Below, piece by piece: positions 1 to 6,572 of a stretch of DNA of 13,776 bases. A model generated the notes under the pieces. The model was given only the letters and a program-made list of their open reading frames with translations. It was not told the DNA's origin and did not search any database. Source of the DNA: UBA3910 sp964626065 (GTDB taxonomy: Bacteria; Bacillota; Limnochordia; Darwinibacteriales; Darwinibacteriaceae). Position 1 is the stretch's first letter. The number at the start of each line of letters is the position of its first letter. Position numbers and translations under genes: made by a program. The DNA lies in contig CAZVDE010000044.1 of the NCBI GenBank assembly GCA_964626065.1, forward strand, positions 1 to 13,776, given 5' to 3'.

Positions 1-1655
1 AAGTCCCCACTCGTCCGGCGAATTTCATAGGTAGCGTGCAACCTTTCCAAATCTATGATTGCCCGCCCGATGTGCGCTGTAGGCACTTCCAATTGATAAG
101 AATAGTAAGGCTCCAACAGAATAGATTGGGCTTCTTTAAGCCCCTGGCGCACCGCACGGTACGTTGCCTCGCGGAAGTCTCCACCCACGGTGTGCTCAAC
201 ACTCGCCCGGCCCCCCACCAGCGTTATCCTCAGATCGGTAATCGGCGAGCCCGTCAGCACCCCGAGCTGAGTTTTTTCCTTAAGATGGGTCAAAATCAAG
301 CGCTGCCAATTTCCCGCCAGCACATCCTCGCTGCATTTGGTGACATACTGTAAGCCGCTGCCGGGTTCACCCGGTTCTAACAGCAGCTGCACTTCGGCAT
401 AGTGACGAAGCGGCTCAAAATGGCCCACCCCTTCTACCGTATTGGCGATAGTTTCCTTGTAGAGGATCTTACCCGCGCCGAAATGCACCCTAAGACCAAA
501 ACGGCTTTCAATAAGGCTTTCCAATATTTCGATTTGCATTTCACCCATCAGCTGTGCTTGAATCTCCTGCAGTTCTTCATCCCAGACAATGCGCAGCTCC
601 GGTTCTTCCTCTTCCAGTTCGCGTAGGCGGGGCAAGATTTCCCGGGGATCGCTGTTTGCAGGTAGAACCACTTGGTAAGACAGGACAGGTTCCAATACCA
701 AACCCCTTGTGCCGATGCCGATTCCCATGGCCTGGCCGGGTTTAACCGTTGTCAAGCCCGTGACCGCGCAAACGGCACCCGCCGTTAACTCCTGCACCAC
801 TGAAAATTTTTCCCCCGAATAAATGCGGATTTCGTTGATTTTTTCCTCCCGATCTTCACCTTTTATCGCATCACGCACGCGCAAAACCCCGCCCACGATT
901 TTCAAATGGGTTAATCGACTGCCCTGCCCATCCCTTGATATCTTATAGACTTCCGCTCCGAATTCCTCGGGATACACCGGAGCCGGCGCATATTCTACCA
1001 ACGCCCGCATAAATGTCTCCACCCCATCTAGGGTCAAAGCGGAACCAAAAAAACACGGAAATATTTTGCGGCCCCGTACTGCCTGCCCGATTTGAGCTGA
1101 CGTGAGATCTCCGGCGGCAAGATAGGATTTGATTAGCTCCTCGTCGCAGAGGGCTATCTCCTCTAAAAAGTGCACAGCTGGAGTCGGCGAAAAATCTACA
1201 CAGTTCTGTCCCAATTCCTTTTTTAATTCTGCCAATAATTCTTCCCGCACGGTGCCGGGCCGGTCCATTTTATTAATAAAAATAAAAACGGGAATTTCAT
1301 ACAACGCCAGTAGACGCCACAGCGTCTTAGTGTGGGCCTGTACCCCGTCCGCTCCGCTGATCACTAAAATTGCGTAATCCAAAACATGGAGCGTTCGCTC
1401 CATTTCCGCGGAAAAATCTACATGGCCCGGTGTATCAAGTAGGGTAATTTCCGTATCGCCAACTCTAAACTGGGCCTGTTCCGAAAAAATTGTGATTCCC
1501 CGCTCCCGCTCCAGCGCATGCGTATCAAGATGGGCATCTTGATGATCAACCCTGCCCATTTCCTTGATTTTGCCGCTGAGATAGAGCATGCTTTCTGATA
1601 AAGTTGTCTTTCCCGCATCAACGTGCGCTAAAATACCAATGACCAGTCTTTTCAT
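1..1655 (-). CDS. Tet(M)/EF-G-like translational GTPase (ribosomal protection family), 3' end cut by window
   Basis: The frame is open from ATG at 1655 to the window edge, giving 551 residues; Tet(M) has about 639, so roughly the last 85 are missing. The GTPase motifs are complete: AHVDAGKT (10-17), RGIT (52-55), DTPGH (74-78), NKMD (128-131) and GSAL (204-207). Later parts resemble EF-G domains II-V, including LLEPYYSYQLEVP near the end. The family binds the ribosome like EF-G; proven members release tetracycline. The domain IV loop, which reads YSPVST in Tet(M), is here GGRASVEHTVGGDFR (481-495), so tetracycline resistance cannot be assumed. It is the last visible gene of a five-gene operon, 15 bp after the CPBP gene. 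A GGAAG ribosome site lies about 4 nt before the ATG. Family membership is sure; the role is not. Confidence 0.9.
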   Translation of the reverse strand, partial: MKRLVIGILAHVDAGKTTLSESMLYLSGKIKEMGRVDHQDAHLDTHALERERGITIFSEQAQFRVGDTEITLLDTPGHVDFSAEMERTLHVLDYAILVISGADGVQAHTKTLWRLLALYEIPVFIFINKMDRPGTVREELLAELKKELGQNCVDFSPTPAVHFLEEIALCDEELIKSYLAAGDLTSAQIGQAVRGRKIFPCFFGSALTLDGVETFMRALVEYAPAPVYPEEFGAEVYKISRDGQGSRLTHLKIVGGVLRVRDAIKGEDREEKINEIRIYSGEKFSVVQELTAGAVCAVTGLTTVKPGQAMGIGIGTRGLVLEPVLSYQVVLPANSDPREILPRLRELEEEEPELRIVWDEELQEIQAQLMGEMQIEILESLIESRFGLRVHFGAGKILYKETIANTVEGVGHFEPLRHYAEVQLLLEPGEPGSGLQYVTKCSEDVLAGNWQRLILTHLKEKTQLGVLTGSPITDLRITLVGGRASVEHTVGGDFREATYRAVRQGLKEAQSILLEPYYSYQLEVPTAHIGRAIIDLERLHATYEIRRTSGD

Positions 1656-1670
1656 CAATCTTCCAATCCT

Positions 1671-2459
1671 TTATGCTGTTATGCCGCCCGGCTCAATCAT
1701 TCTTTTTTTCAAAAGCCATACACCTAACAGCAAGGTGCAGGCCCCGGCCGCTAATTGAACTACACTTGCCGTCGTCAGATAATCAGGAATTATTACGGAA
1801 ACAAAGGGTACAAAAAGATTATTGGCTAGGTGAGCCCCTATACAGAGCAGCAAAGAACCTGTTTTATAATAAATAATGCCGAAAACTATTCCCAGCACAA
1901 AGGCATTTACTGCTTGGTGCAGATTGAGATGGATTACTCCAAACAACAGGGCCGAGAAAAAAATGGCAGTCGCGGGGCCATACCTAGGCAGCAGCCGCTT
2001 TAAAAAAAAGCCCCTAAAAATGATTTCTTCAACGAGGGGGATCGTCAAAAATACTAGAAACACAACCGGCAGGGGTAATTCCAACATCTCCCCAACCGCT
2101 TCATCGAGCCACCGGGCCGGTTCAATGCGGAGCAGAAAAAGAGCGAGGGTGTTATCAAACAAAAGCCTGGTGCCGAGCACTAACAGCAGTGCGGGCAGAA
2201 AAAGGCGCAAAGCCCCTTGCGCATCCATACTAAGATCTAGCCCCCGTTTAACGCTGAGCCGCCATAGAACAAAGACTTTCACCGCAAACTCCTCAACGAT
2301 CCACATATGAGTCCGTAGAGCCGCAAGGCCCACCCAACCCATTACGGACCCTACTAACCGAAAGAATATCACGCCTAAAACATGCATCAAGATGATCCAC
2401 AAAAAACAGCGAATACCCCCAACTATAGATAGGCCTTCGTTCCTATGTTCGTTTTCCAT
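1671..2459 (-). CDS. CPBP-family intramembrane glutamic-type protease (CAAX protease/Abi)
   Basis: This is a 262-residue, highly hydrophobic protein with several membrane segments. It carries the three CPBP/Abi motifs: EEIIFR (E144, E145, R149), FGVIH (H177) and HLANN (H210, N214). These build the catalytic site of the family, which includes prenyl-CAAX proteases and bacteriocin-immunity proteins. The ATG at 2459 was chosen because GGGAGG precedes it by a few bases; the frame stays open further upstream, but that would overlap the RarD gene and has no good ribosome site. It starts 10 bp after RarD and ends 15 bp before the Tet-like gene, so it is co-transcribed. No substrate can be named. In this context immunity or membrane-stress processing is plausible, but that is an inference. 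Confidence 0.88.
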   Translation of the reverse strand: MENEHRNEGLSIVGGIRCFLWIILMHVLGVIFFRLVGSVMGWVGLAALRTHMWIVEEFAVKVFVLWRLSVKRGLDLSMDAQGALRLFLPALLLVLGTRLLFDNTLALFLLRIEPARWLDEAVGEMLELPLPVVFLVFLTIPLVEEIIFRGFFLKRLLPRYGPATAIFFSALLFGVIHLNLHQAVNAFVLGIVFGIIYYKTGSLLLCIGAHLANNLFVPFVSVIIPDYLTTASVVQLAAGACTLLLGVWLLKKRMIEPGGITA

Positions 2460-2469
2460 GTCCGCCTCC

Positions 2470-3378
2470 CTATTGTTTTTCAGGCTCTTGCACCTGTGAC
2501 CAGGAAAAAAGGGCCAAAGCACACCAAATCAAGGCAAAACCCGCCAAATGGCCGCTACTGAAAGGTTCCTTGTAAATCAAGACCCCGATCACCAGCATCA
2601 TGGTGGGGGTTAGATAGTGGATAAAGCCAACTGTGGATAAGGGTATTCTCTGTGTTGCCCGGCCAAACCAGATCAGCGGTAAAGCGGTGGCCGGGCCTGC
2701 ACCGGCCAGGAGCAAATTTGTCGTTAGCGAAGTTCCTCCAAAAAATAGACTGCCCCGTGTACAAAGAAAGCCCAGGTAAACAAGGGCGGCTGGGAGCAAG
2801 AATAGTGTTTCCAAGGCGAGGCCTACAACGGAATCTATACCGGCCACTTTTTTTACCAGCCCATACAGCCCGAAGGTTATGGCCAGTGAGAGGGCCACCC
2901 ACGGCACTGCCCCGTATTCAATAGTAATTATTGCCACACCGGCTAAGGCCAAAACAACCGCAATCGCCTGCGAACGACCCAACCGCTCCTGTAGGATTAG
3001 CATGCCCAAGCAGACACTTAGCAGGGGATTGATATAATACCCCAGGCTCACATCAACAACATGGCCCGCGTTAACCGCCCAGATGTAAATTCCCCAGTTT
3101 AAACCAACCAGCAGCGCAGCGGCGCCTGCGGCAAATACCTTTTTGCGCTCCGCCAAAACGAGCTTTAAACGGCCCGCCTGCCCCCGGGAAAAGAGTAAAA
3201 TCGCGGAAAAAACAAAAGACCAAACTATGCGATGGGCCAAGATCTCCGGTGCAGAAACCGATTGGAGAAGTTTCCAGTATAGAGGTAAAATTCCCCACAG
3301 CAAAAAGGCAGCTGTAGCATTCAGAAAACCGGACAGCCCCCGCCGGCTTTGCTGATCTGTTCTTACTTTTTCCAGCAT
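2470..3378 (-). CDS. rarD: RarD-type EamA-superfamily transporter
   Basis: The protein has 302 residues and about ten membrane segments in two EamA-like halves. RarD-like stretches include LLWGILPLYWKLL (26-38), EILAHRIVWSF (45-55), LNWGIYIWAVNAGHVVDVSL (93-112) and the late WFGRATQRIPLSTVGFIHYL (237-256). RarD proteins are inner-membrane permeases named from a chloramphenicol-sensitivity phenotype; their substrate is poorly known. The ATG at 3378 is preceded by AAAGGGGGG at good spacing. A longer reading frame reaching 3486 would overlap the ABC permease and was set aside. A 59-bp gap separates it from the permease gene upstream, with no terminator-like hairpin seen there. The family call is firm; the transported compound is unknown. 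Confidence 0.88.
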   Translation of the reverse strand: MLEKVRTDQQSRRGLSGFLNATAAFLLWGILPLYWKLLQSVSAPEILAHRIVWSFVFSAILLFSRGQAGRLKLVLAERKKVFAAGAAALLVGLNWGIYIWAVNAGHVVDVSLGYYINPLLSVCLGMLILQERLGRSQAIAVVLALAGVAIITIEYGAVPWVALSLAITFGLYGLVKKVAGIDSVVGLALETLFLLPAALVYLGFLCTRGSLFFGGTSLTTNLLLAGAGPATALPLIWFGRATQRIPLSTVGFIHYLTPTMMLVIGVLIYKEPFSSGHLAGFALIWCALALFSWSQVQEPEKQ

Positions 3379-3437
3379 CCCAAGCCCCCCTTTACATGCC
3401 AGTTTATTCACGGCTAATACCTTGTTTCCTTTTTTTA

Positions 3438-4223
3438 TCAGCAATCGCAATCGGCAAACCGCCACCACAAAACAGTCCCCAGCCATCCTAAAAGAGCGGT
3501 GAATAAAACAAGGAATATATTGCCGCGCGATATGGAAACATAGTCTTCTCCCGCCAGGCCGCTAGCTAGGGCAGGGACAGACCAGGGGAAAAACTCTCCA
3601 TAGCCCACTGCAGTCACAATTTGCGCTATAACCAGGCTTAGTACGGCAAAGGCCAAAGCAGGCAGATAACCTTTCCCCGCACTGGCGAAGAAGGCCACCG
3701 GTACCGACGCTAAGACAGTCAATAAAACGATAAGGGAAAAATTACGCACACTTTCCCCAAGCATCGCACTTGACCACCCCGGCAAGGACAACAGGCTTCC
3801 CACCGCTACGCTTATAATGAAAATGGTACCTGTTAAGGCGAAGCACCAAAAGGCAGCGACGATAAACTTAGCACTGACTATCATCGGCCGTGAAATGGGC
3901 AGCGCCAGTAGATCTTTAATCGTCCGATCCGCATATTCCCTGCCAAATACCCAGCTTATGATAAAACCGAAGACAATCAGGCCGCCCACTGCAACGGCCT
4001 GGGCCAAAAGAGCAAGATAAGAAGGCCAGTCCGCCGCCCCGGCTATCTGGGCTTTGGCGGAAATAAAACCTAGGCTTCTGGCTAAATCGGGATTTCTTAG
4101 AACAAACATAAAAAATCCGGCCATGAAGGGCACAAGCAATAAAGCAAGCATTGTTAAAAGGGGAATCTTAGAACGAAACAGTTTTTTTGCCTCAACCGCG
4201 ATGGCCACCTTCAACCCGCCCAT
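3438..4223 (-). CDS. ABC-2 type permease subunit (BcrB-like exporter)
   Basis: This 261-residue membrane protein has about six hydrophobic spans, at roughly 18-42, 70-92, 115-143, 162-181, 186-206 and 236-254. The segment FGREYADRTIKDLLALPISR (93-112) is typical of ABC-2 permeases that pair with BcrA-type ATPases in antibiotic or lantibiotic efflux and immunity. Its ATG lies inside the end of the ATPase gene (32-bp overlap), and its strong ribosome site GGGAGGTGATC also lies in that gene, so the two are very likely translationally coupled and form one exporter. The protein ends in Asp-Cys-Asp-Cys, encoded by a tandem GATTGC repeat; no meaning is assigned. The substrate cannot be told from sequence. 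Confidence 0.88.
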   Translation of the reverse strand: MGGLKVAIAVEAKKLFRSKIPLLTMLALLLVPFMAGFFMFVLRNPDLARSLGFISAKAQIAGAADWPSYLALLAQAVAVGGLIVFGFIISWVFGREYADRTIKDLLALPISRPMIVSAKFIVAAFWCFALTGTIFIISVAVGSLLSLPGWSSAMLGESVRNFSLIVLLTVLASVPVAFFASAGKGYLPALAFAVLSLVIAQIVTAVGYGEFFPWSVPALASGLAGEDYVSISRGNIFLVLFTALLGWLGTVLWWRFADCDC

Positions 4224-5142
4224 TCAGATCACCTCCCGCCTCCTTAATAGACCGTAGGAAAAACATCTCCAAATTCTCTCTTTCTACCTTCAGAAGTGTG
4301 GGGGGATGGCCCGATTCCACAAGCACGGCCGCCACTTTTTCCGGATTTTTTACCGCCCTTTCGTCCCGGATCCGTAACACGCCCTCTCTGCCCTTTGTAA
4401 GAATATGGCCCGATTCTGCCAAAACAGCTGCCATGCCCCCCCTATCCCGCCCATCCACAGCGAGCCACTTATGAAGCCGGTCTTCCAACTCGCGAGCAGC
4501 CAATTCTTTGATTAACCTGCCTCTATGAATAATACCAATCCTTGTGGCTATTCTTGCAATCTCATCCAATTTATGGCTGGAAAGAAGGATTGTAACACCT
4601 GACTTTTCCACCAGATCCCGCAGCAAATCTCGCACTGCTACAATACCCGCGGGATCCAGGCCGTTAGTGGGCTCATCCAATAAAAGAATTCCGGGTTTAT
4701 GCAATAGGGCCTTAGCAATGCCTAGGCGCTGTGCGTTGCCCAAAGATAAATGTTTTGCCCGCTTTTCCGCCTGGCTGCCAAGGGCCAGTTTCCGCATTAT
4801 CCAGGTAACGTCCTGCTTCCCTACCCCCCTCAAACGTGCCATAATCTGCAGGTTTTCCCGGACGGTCAATTCGGGGTACGCAGTGGGGGTTTCCACAATA
4901 TAACCTACCTCGCGCCACAAGGCTAGATTACCCGGGTTCACCGGGCGACCATTGAGAAAACCCCGCCCCGCGGTGGGTGCCACAAGCCCCAGCAGCATCC
5001 GAATGGTGGTTGTTTTACCGGCACCATTCAAACCGAGAAACCCATAGATTTCACCCCGGTTGATAAACAAATTCAGATCTTCAACTGCCACCGAGTCGCG
5101 GTAAACTTTGGTTAGATGCTCAGCGGCGATAACAGACGCCAT
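4192..5142 (-). CDS. ABC transporter ATP-binding protein (BcrA-like)
   Basis: The protein has 316 residues. One nucleotide-binding domain fills about 1-215: Walker A GLNGAGKTT (37-45), signature LSLGNAQR (132-139), Walker B ILLLDEP (152-158), D-loop region NGLDPAG and switch H190. The Q-loop position reads YIVETP, with Glu where most ABC proteins have Gln, as I recall for BcrA relatives. It powers the exporter formed with the overlapping permease gene downstream. The C-terminal 90 residues hold an imperfect duplication: AAVLAESGH (238-246) and AAVLVESGH (271-279). It is the first gene of the minus-strand operon. The ATG is preceded by AAAGGTGG, and a likely promoter lies about 50 bp upstream. 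Family is certain; drug or bacteriocin export is inferred. Confidence 0.93.
   Translation of the reverse strand: MASVIAAEHLTKVYRDSVAVEDLNLFINRGEIYGFLGLNGAGKTTTIRMLLGLVAPTAGRGFLNGRPVNPGNLALWREVGYIVETPTAYPELTVRENLQIMARLRGVGKQDVTWIMRKLALGSQAEKRAKHLSLGNAQRLGIAKALLHKPGILLLDEPTNGLDPAGIVAVRDLLRDLVEKSGVTILLSSHKLDEIARIATRIGIIHRGRLIKELAARELEDRLHKWLAVDGRDRGGMAAVLAESGHILTKGREGVLRIRDERAVKNPEKVAAVLVESGHPPTLLKVERENLEMFFLRSIKEAGGDLNGRVEGGHRG
4227..4237 (-). promoter_or_regulatory. Strong ribosome binding site inside the ATPase gene
   Basis: On the minus strand this reads GGGAGGTGATC, a near-complete complement of the 16S rRNA 3' end, 3 nt before the permease ATG at 4223. Because it lies within the upstream coding sequence, it fixes the permease start and suggests coupled translation of the two exporter subunits. 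Confidence 0.75.
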
Positions 5143-5195
5143 GGTGAACCACCTTTCATTAAAGAAGGGTCCTAATCGTTACGTTTTGTATATTT

Positions 5196-5204
5196 ATTAT
5201 ATCA
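5196..5204 (-). promoter_or_regulatory. Putative extended -10 promoter for the exporter/protection operon
   Basis: The minus strand reads TGATATAAT, a full TGn extended -10 plus consensus TATAAT, placed about 54 bp before the ATPase start. No good -35 hexamer is seen at 16-18 bp, which an extended -10 can tolerate. The element sits in an imperfect palindrome (CGTTATGATATA on one side, TATACAAAACGTAACG on the other) that could be an operator. Prediction by eye only. Confidence 0.5.
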
Positions 5205-5341
5205 TAACGAAAAAACGAGCTTAGGCTGTTCATTATATTTTTAACAACTTAGTGACCTTTTATTAAAGAAAAAACTGGCTAAACCCCGATTGAGAGCGGA
5301 TTACAGCGATCGGGACTTGAGACGAAAGGCGAGTAAAATAT

Positions 5342-5372
5342 CCATTATTTTGCGAATAAGGAAATATAATGG
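5342..5372. repeat. Small inverted repeat, possible operator
   Basis: CCATTAT (5342-5348) and its exact complement ATAATGG (5366-5372) are separated by 17 nt, about 30-60 bp upstream of the -35 box of the importer promoter. The position suits a regulator site, but 7-bp arms in AT-rich DNA can arise by chance. Confidence 0.3.
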
Positions 5373-5402
5373 TAAACAAATTGCTGATTCGAGCTTTTTC
5401 GA

Positions 5403-5432
5403 TTGACAAAAAGAAAACAGGCGCGGTATAAT
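5403..5432 (+). promoter_or_regulatory. Consensus sigma-70/sigma-A promoter of the peptide importer operon
   Basis: A perfect TTGACA (5403-5408) and a perfect TATAAT (5427-5432) are spaced 18 bp apart. Transcription should start near 5439-5440, giving a leader of about 50 nt before the ATG at 5491. Such a strong basal promoter suggests either high constitutive expression or control by a repressor. Confidence 0.85.
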
Positions 5433-5464
5433 ACTTGTTATTAAAAGCATATGGTACTTGCTTT
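5432..5464 (+). repeat. Direct and inverted repeats around the transcription start
   Basis: TACTTG occurs at 5432-5437 and again at 5455-5460, 23 bp apart (about two helical turns). Between and beside them AAAGC (5444-5448) and GCTTT (5460-5464) form an inverted pair with an 11-nt loop. The position over the predicted start site is right for a repressor operator, but no binding protein is known here. Confidence 0.3.
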
Positions 5465-5477
5465 AATCATTGCGTTT

Positions 5478-5483
5478 GGAGGT
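5478..5483 (+). promoter_or_regulatory. Ribosome binding site deciding the first importer start
   Basis: GGAGGT lies 7 nt before the ATG at 5491. An in-frame TTG at 5470 lies upstream of this site and would give a seven-residue extension, so the ATG is preferred. Confidence 0.75.
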
Positions 5484-5490
5484 CACCATA

Positions 5491-6543
5491 ATGAGCGATC
5501 CCGCACGAGCTAGGATGCAAACCGCAGATGAACAGGGAGAAACAGGCCGGCGCTTGCGCCCCCAAGACCTTTTGGCGGTCCAAGAACTGCACACCTACTT
5601 CACTATGGATGAAGGGGTAGTAAAGGCGGTCAACGGCGTTTCTTTCGAAATCGAAAAGGAGAAAGTCCTAGGAGTGGTGGGAGAAAGCGGCTGCGGAAAG
5701 AGTGTTACCGCCCTATCCATCATGCAGCTCCTACCAAAACCTCACGGCCACATACATGGAGGCCGTATTCTTTTTAGACACCCCAAGCAGGGTGTCCTTG
5801 ATTTAGCAAAACAAGACCCGGGCGCTTCTTTAATGCGTCAAATTCGCGGCAACGAGATCGCCATGATTTTCCAGGAACCCATGACTTCGTTAAACCCCGT
5901 CTATACCGTGGGGCTTCAAATCGTGGAAGCTGTCATGCTGCACCAGAAGGTCACGGAAAAACAGGCATGGAAAATGGCGGAAGAAATGCTGGCCAACGTG
6001 GGCATTCCCAGCCCGGAACAACGGGTGAAAGAATACCCCTACCAAATGAGCGGCGGCATGCGGCAGCGCGCCATGATCGCCATGGCCCTTTCCTGCAACC
6101 CGACTTTGTTGATTGCGGATGAACCAACTACCGCCTTAGATGTAACGATCCAGGCCCAAATTTTGGATCTAATGCGCCGCCTGCAGGAGCAGTACAAAAT
6201 GTCGATCATGCTTATCACTCACAACCTGGGCGTAGTCAGCCGCATGTGCGATCAAGTAGCGGTCATGTACCTGGGCAAAATTGTGGAATACACCGACGTG
6301 CGCACACTTTTCCATGAGCCCGCCCACCCTTATACTGTGGGTTTGATGAACTCCATACCCAGACTGGGCAAGCGCAAGAAACGATTGGATTCTATCAGGG
6401 GTGTTGTACCCGACCCGCGGGATATTCCACAGGGCTGCAGTTTTAGGGAACGCTGCCCCCTTGCTTCGGAAAAATGCACCGAGGACCCCCCCATGGTAAG
6501 CGTGGGTGAGAACCACTCCGTGCGCTGCTGGCGCTTTGTCTGA
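5491..6543 (+). CDS. dppD: Dipeptide/oligopeptide ABC importer ATPase (DppD/OppD)
   Basis: The 350-residue protein has a polar N-terminal lead of about 28 residues, then the ATPase domain: Walker A GESGCGKS (64-71), Q-loop IFQEPMTSLNP (126-136), signature MSGGMRQR (186-193), Walker B LLIADEP (206-212) and switch H244. The C-terminal oligopeptide/dipeptide extension (HPYTVGLM, 279-286) ends in a cysteine set C316, C322, C329 and C346, spaced as in the OppD/OppF family; in some OppD proteins such cysteines bind an iron-sulfur cluster. It should pair with the next gene's ATPase to energise import of peptides or similar small molecules through the two permeases encoded downstream. It is the first gene after the consensus promoter. 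Dpp versus Opp specificity cannot be told. Confidence 0.93.
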   Translation: MSDPARARMQTADEQGETGRRLRPQDLLAVQELHTYFTMDEGVVKAVNGVSFEIEKEKVLGVVGESGCGKSVTALSIMQLLPKPHGHIHGGRILFRHPKQGVLDLAKQDPGASLMRQIRGNEIAMIFQEPMTSLNPVYTVGLQIVEAVMLHQKVTEKQAWKMAEEMLANVGIPSPEQRVKEYPYQMSGGMRQRAMIAMALSCNPTLLIADEPTTALDVTIQAQILDLMRRLQEQYKMSIMLITHNLGVVSRMCDQVAVMYLGKIVEYTDVRTLFHEPAHPYTVGLMNSIPRLGKRKKRLDSIRGVVPDPRDIPQGCSFRERCPLASEKCTEDPPMVSVGENHSVRCWRFV

Positions 6544-6572
6544 GAATATAGTAGCGAAAGGAAGGCTGCCTT

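Larger units (their letters stand above)
5143..5490. other. Divergent intergenic control region
   Basis: These 348 bp separate two divergent operons and contain no convincing gene. The region is AT-rich around 5180-5280. It holds a leftward extended -10 element (about 5196-5204), a rightward consensus promoter (5403-5432), a 7-bp inverted repeat near 5342-5372, and a short CCCGAT/ATCGGG pair (5284-5289 and 5308-5313, 18-nt loop) that is probably too weak to matter. No riboswitch or T-box fold was recognised. No regulator gene is present in the window. Confidence 0.7.

Noticed and set aside
36..353. A 105-codon plus-strand open frame at the left edge
   Set aside because: The opposite strand encodes the Tet(M)-like protein continuously through this stretch, with matching family sequence.
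1..1655. Calling the left-edge gene a tetracycline resistance determinant
   Set aside because: The functional loop of Tet(M) is not conserved and the C-terminus is missing from the window, so only family membership is supported.
1876..2310. A 144-codon plus-strand open frame
   Set aside because: It lies antisense within the CPBP protease gene, is rich in Arg/Ser/Lys and has no recognisable domain.
3379..3486. N-terminal extension of RarD to 3486
   Set aside because: It would overlap the ABC permease gene, adds non-RarD residues, and the ATG at 3378 has a much better ribosome site.
5284..5313. Riboswitch or attenuator in the divergent region
   Set aside because: The only pairing is 6 bp with an 18-nt loop, and it lies upstream of the predicted rightward start site, so it is not in that leader.
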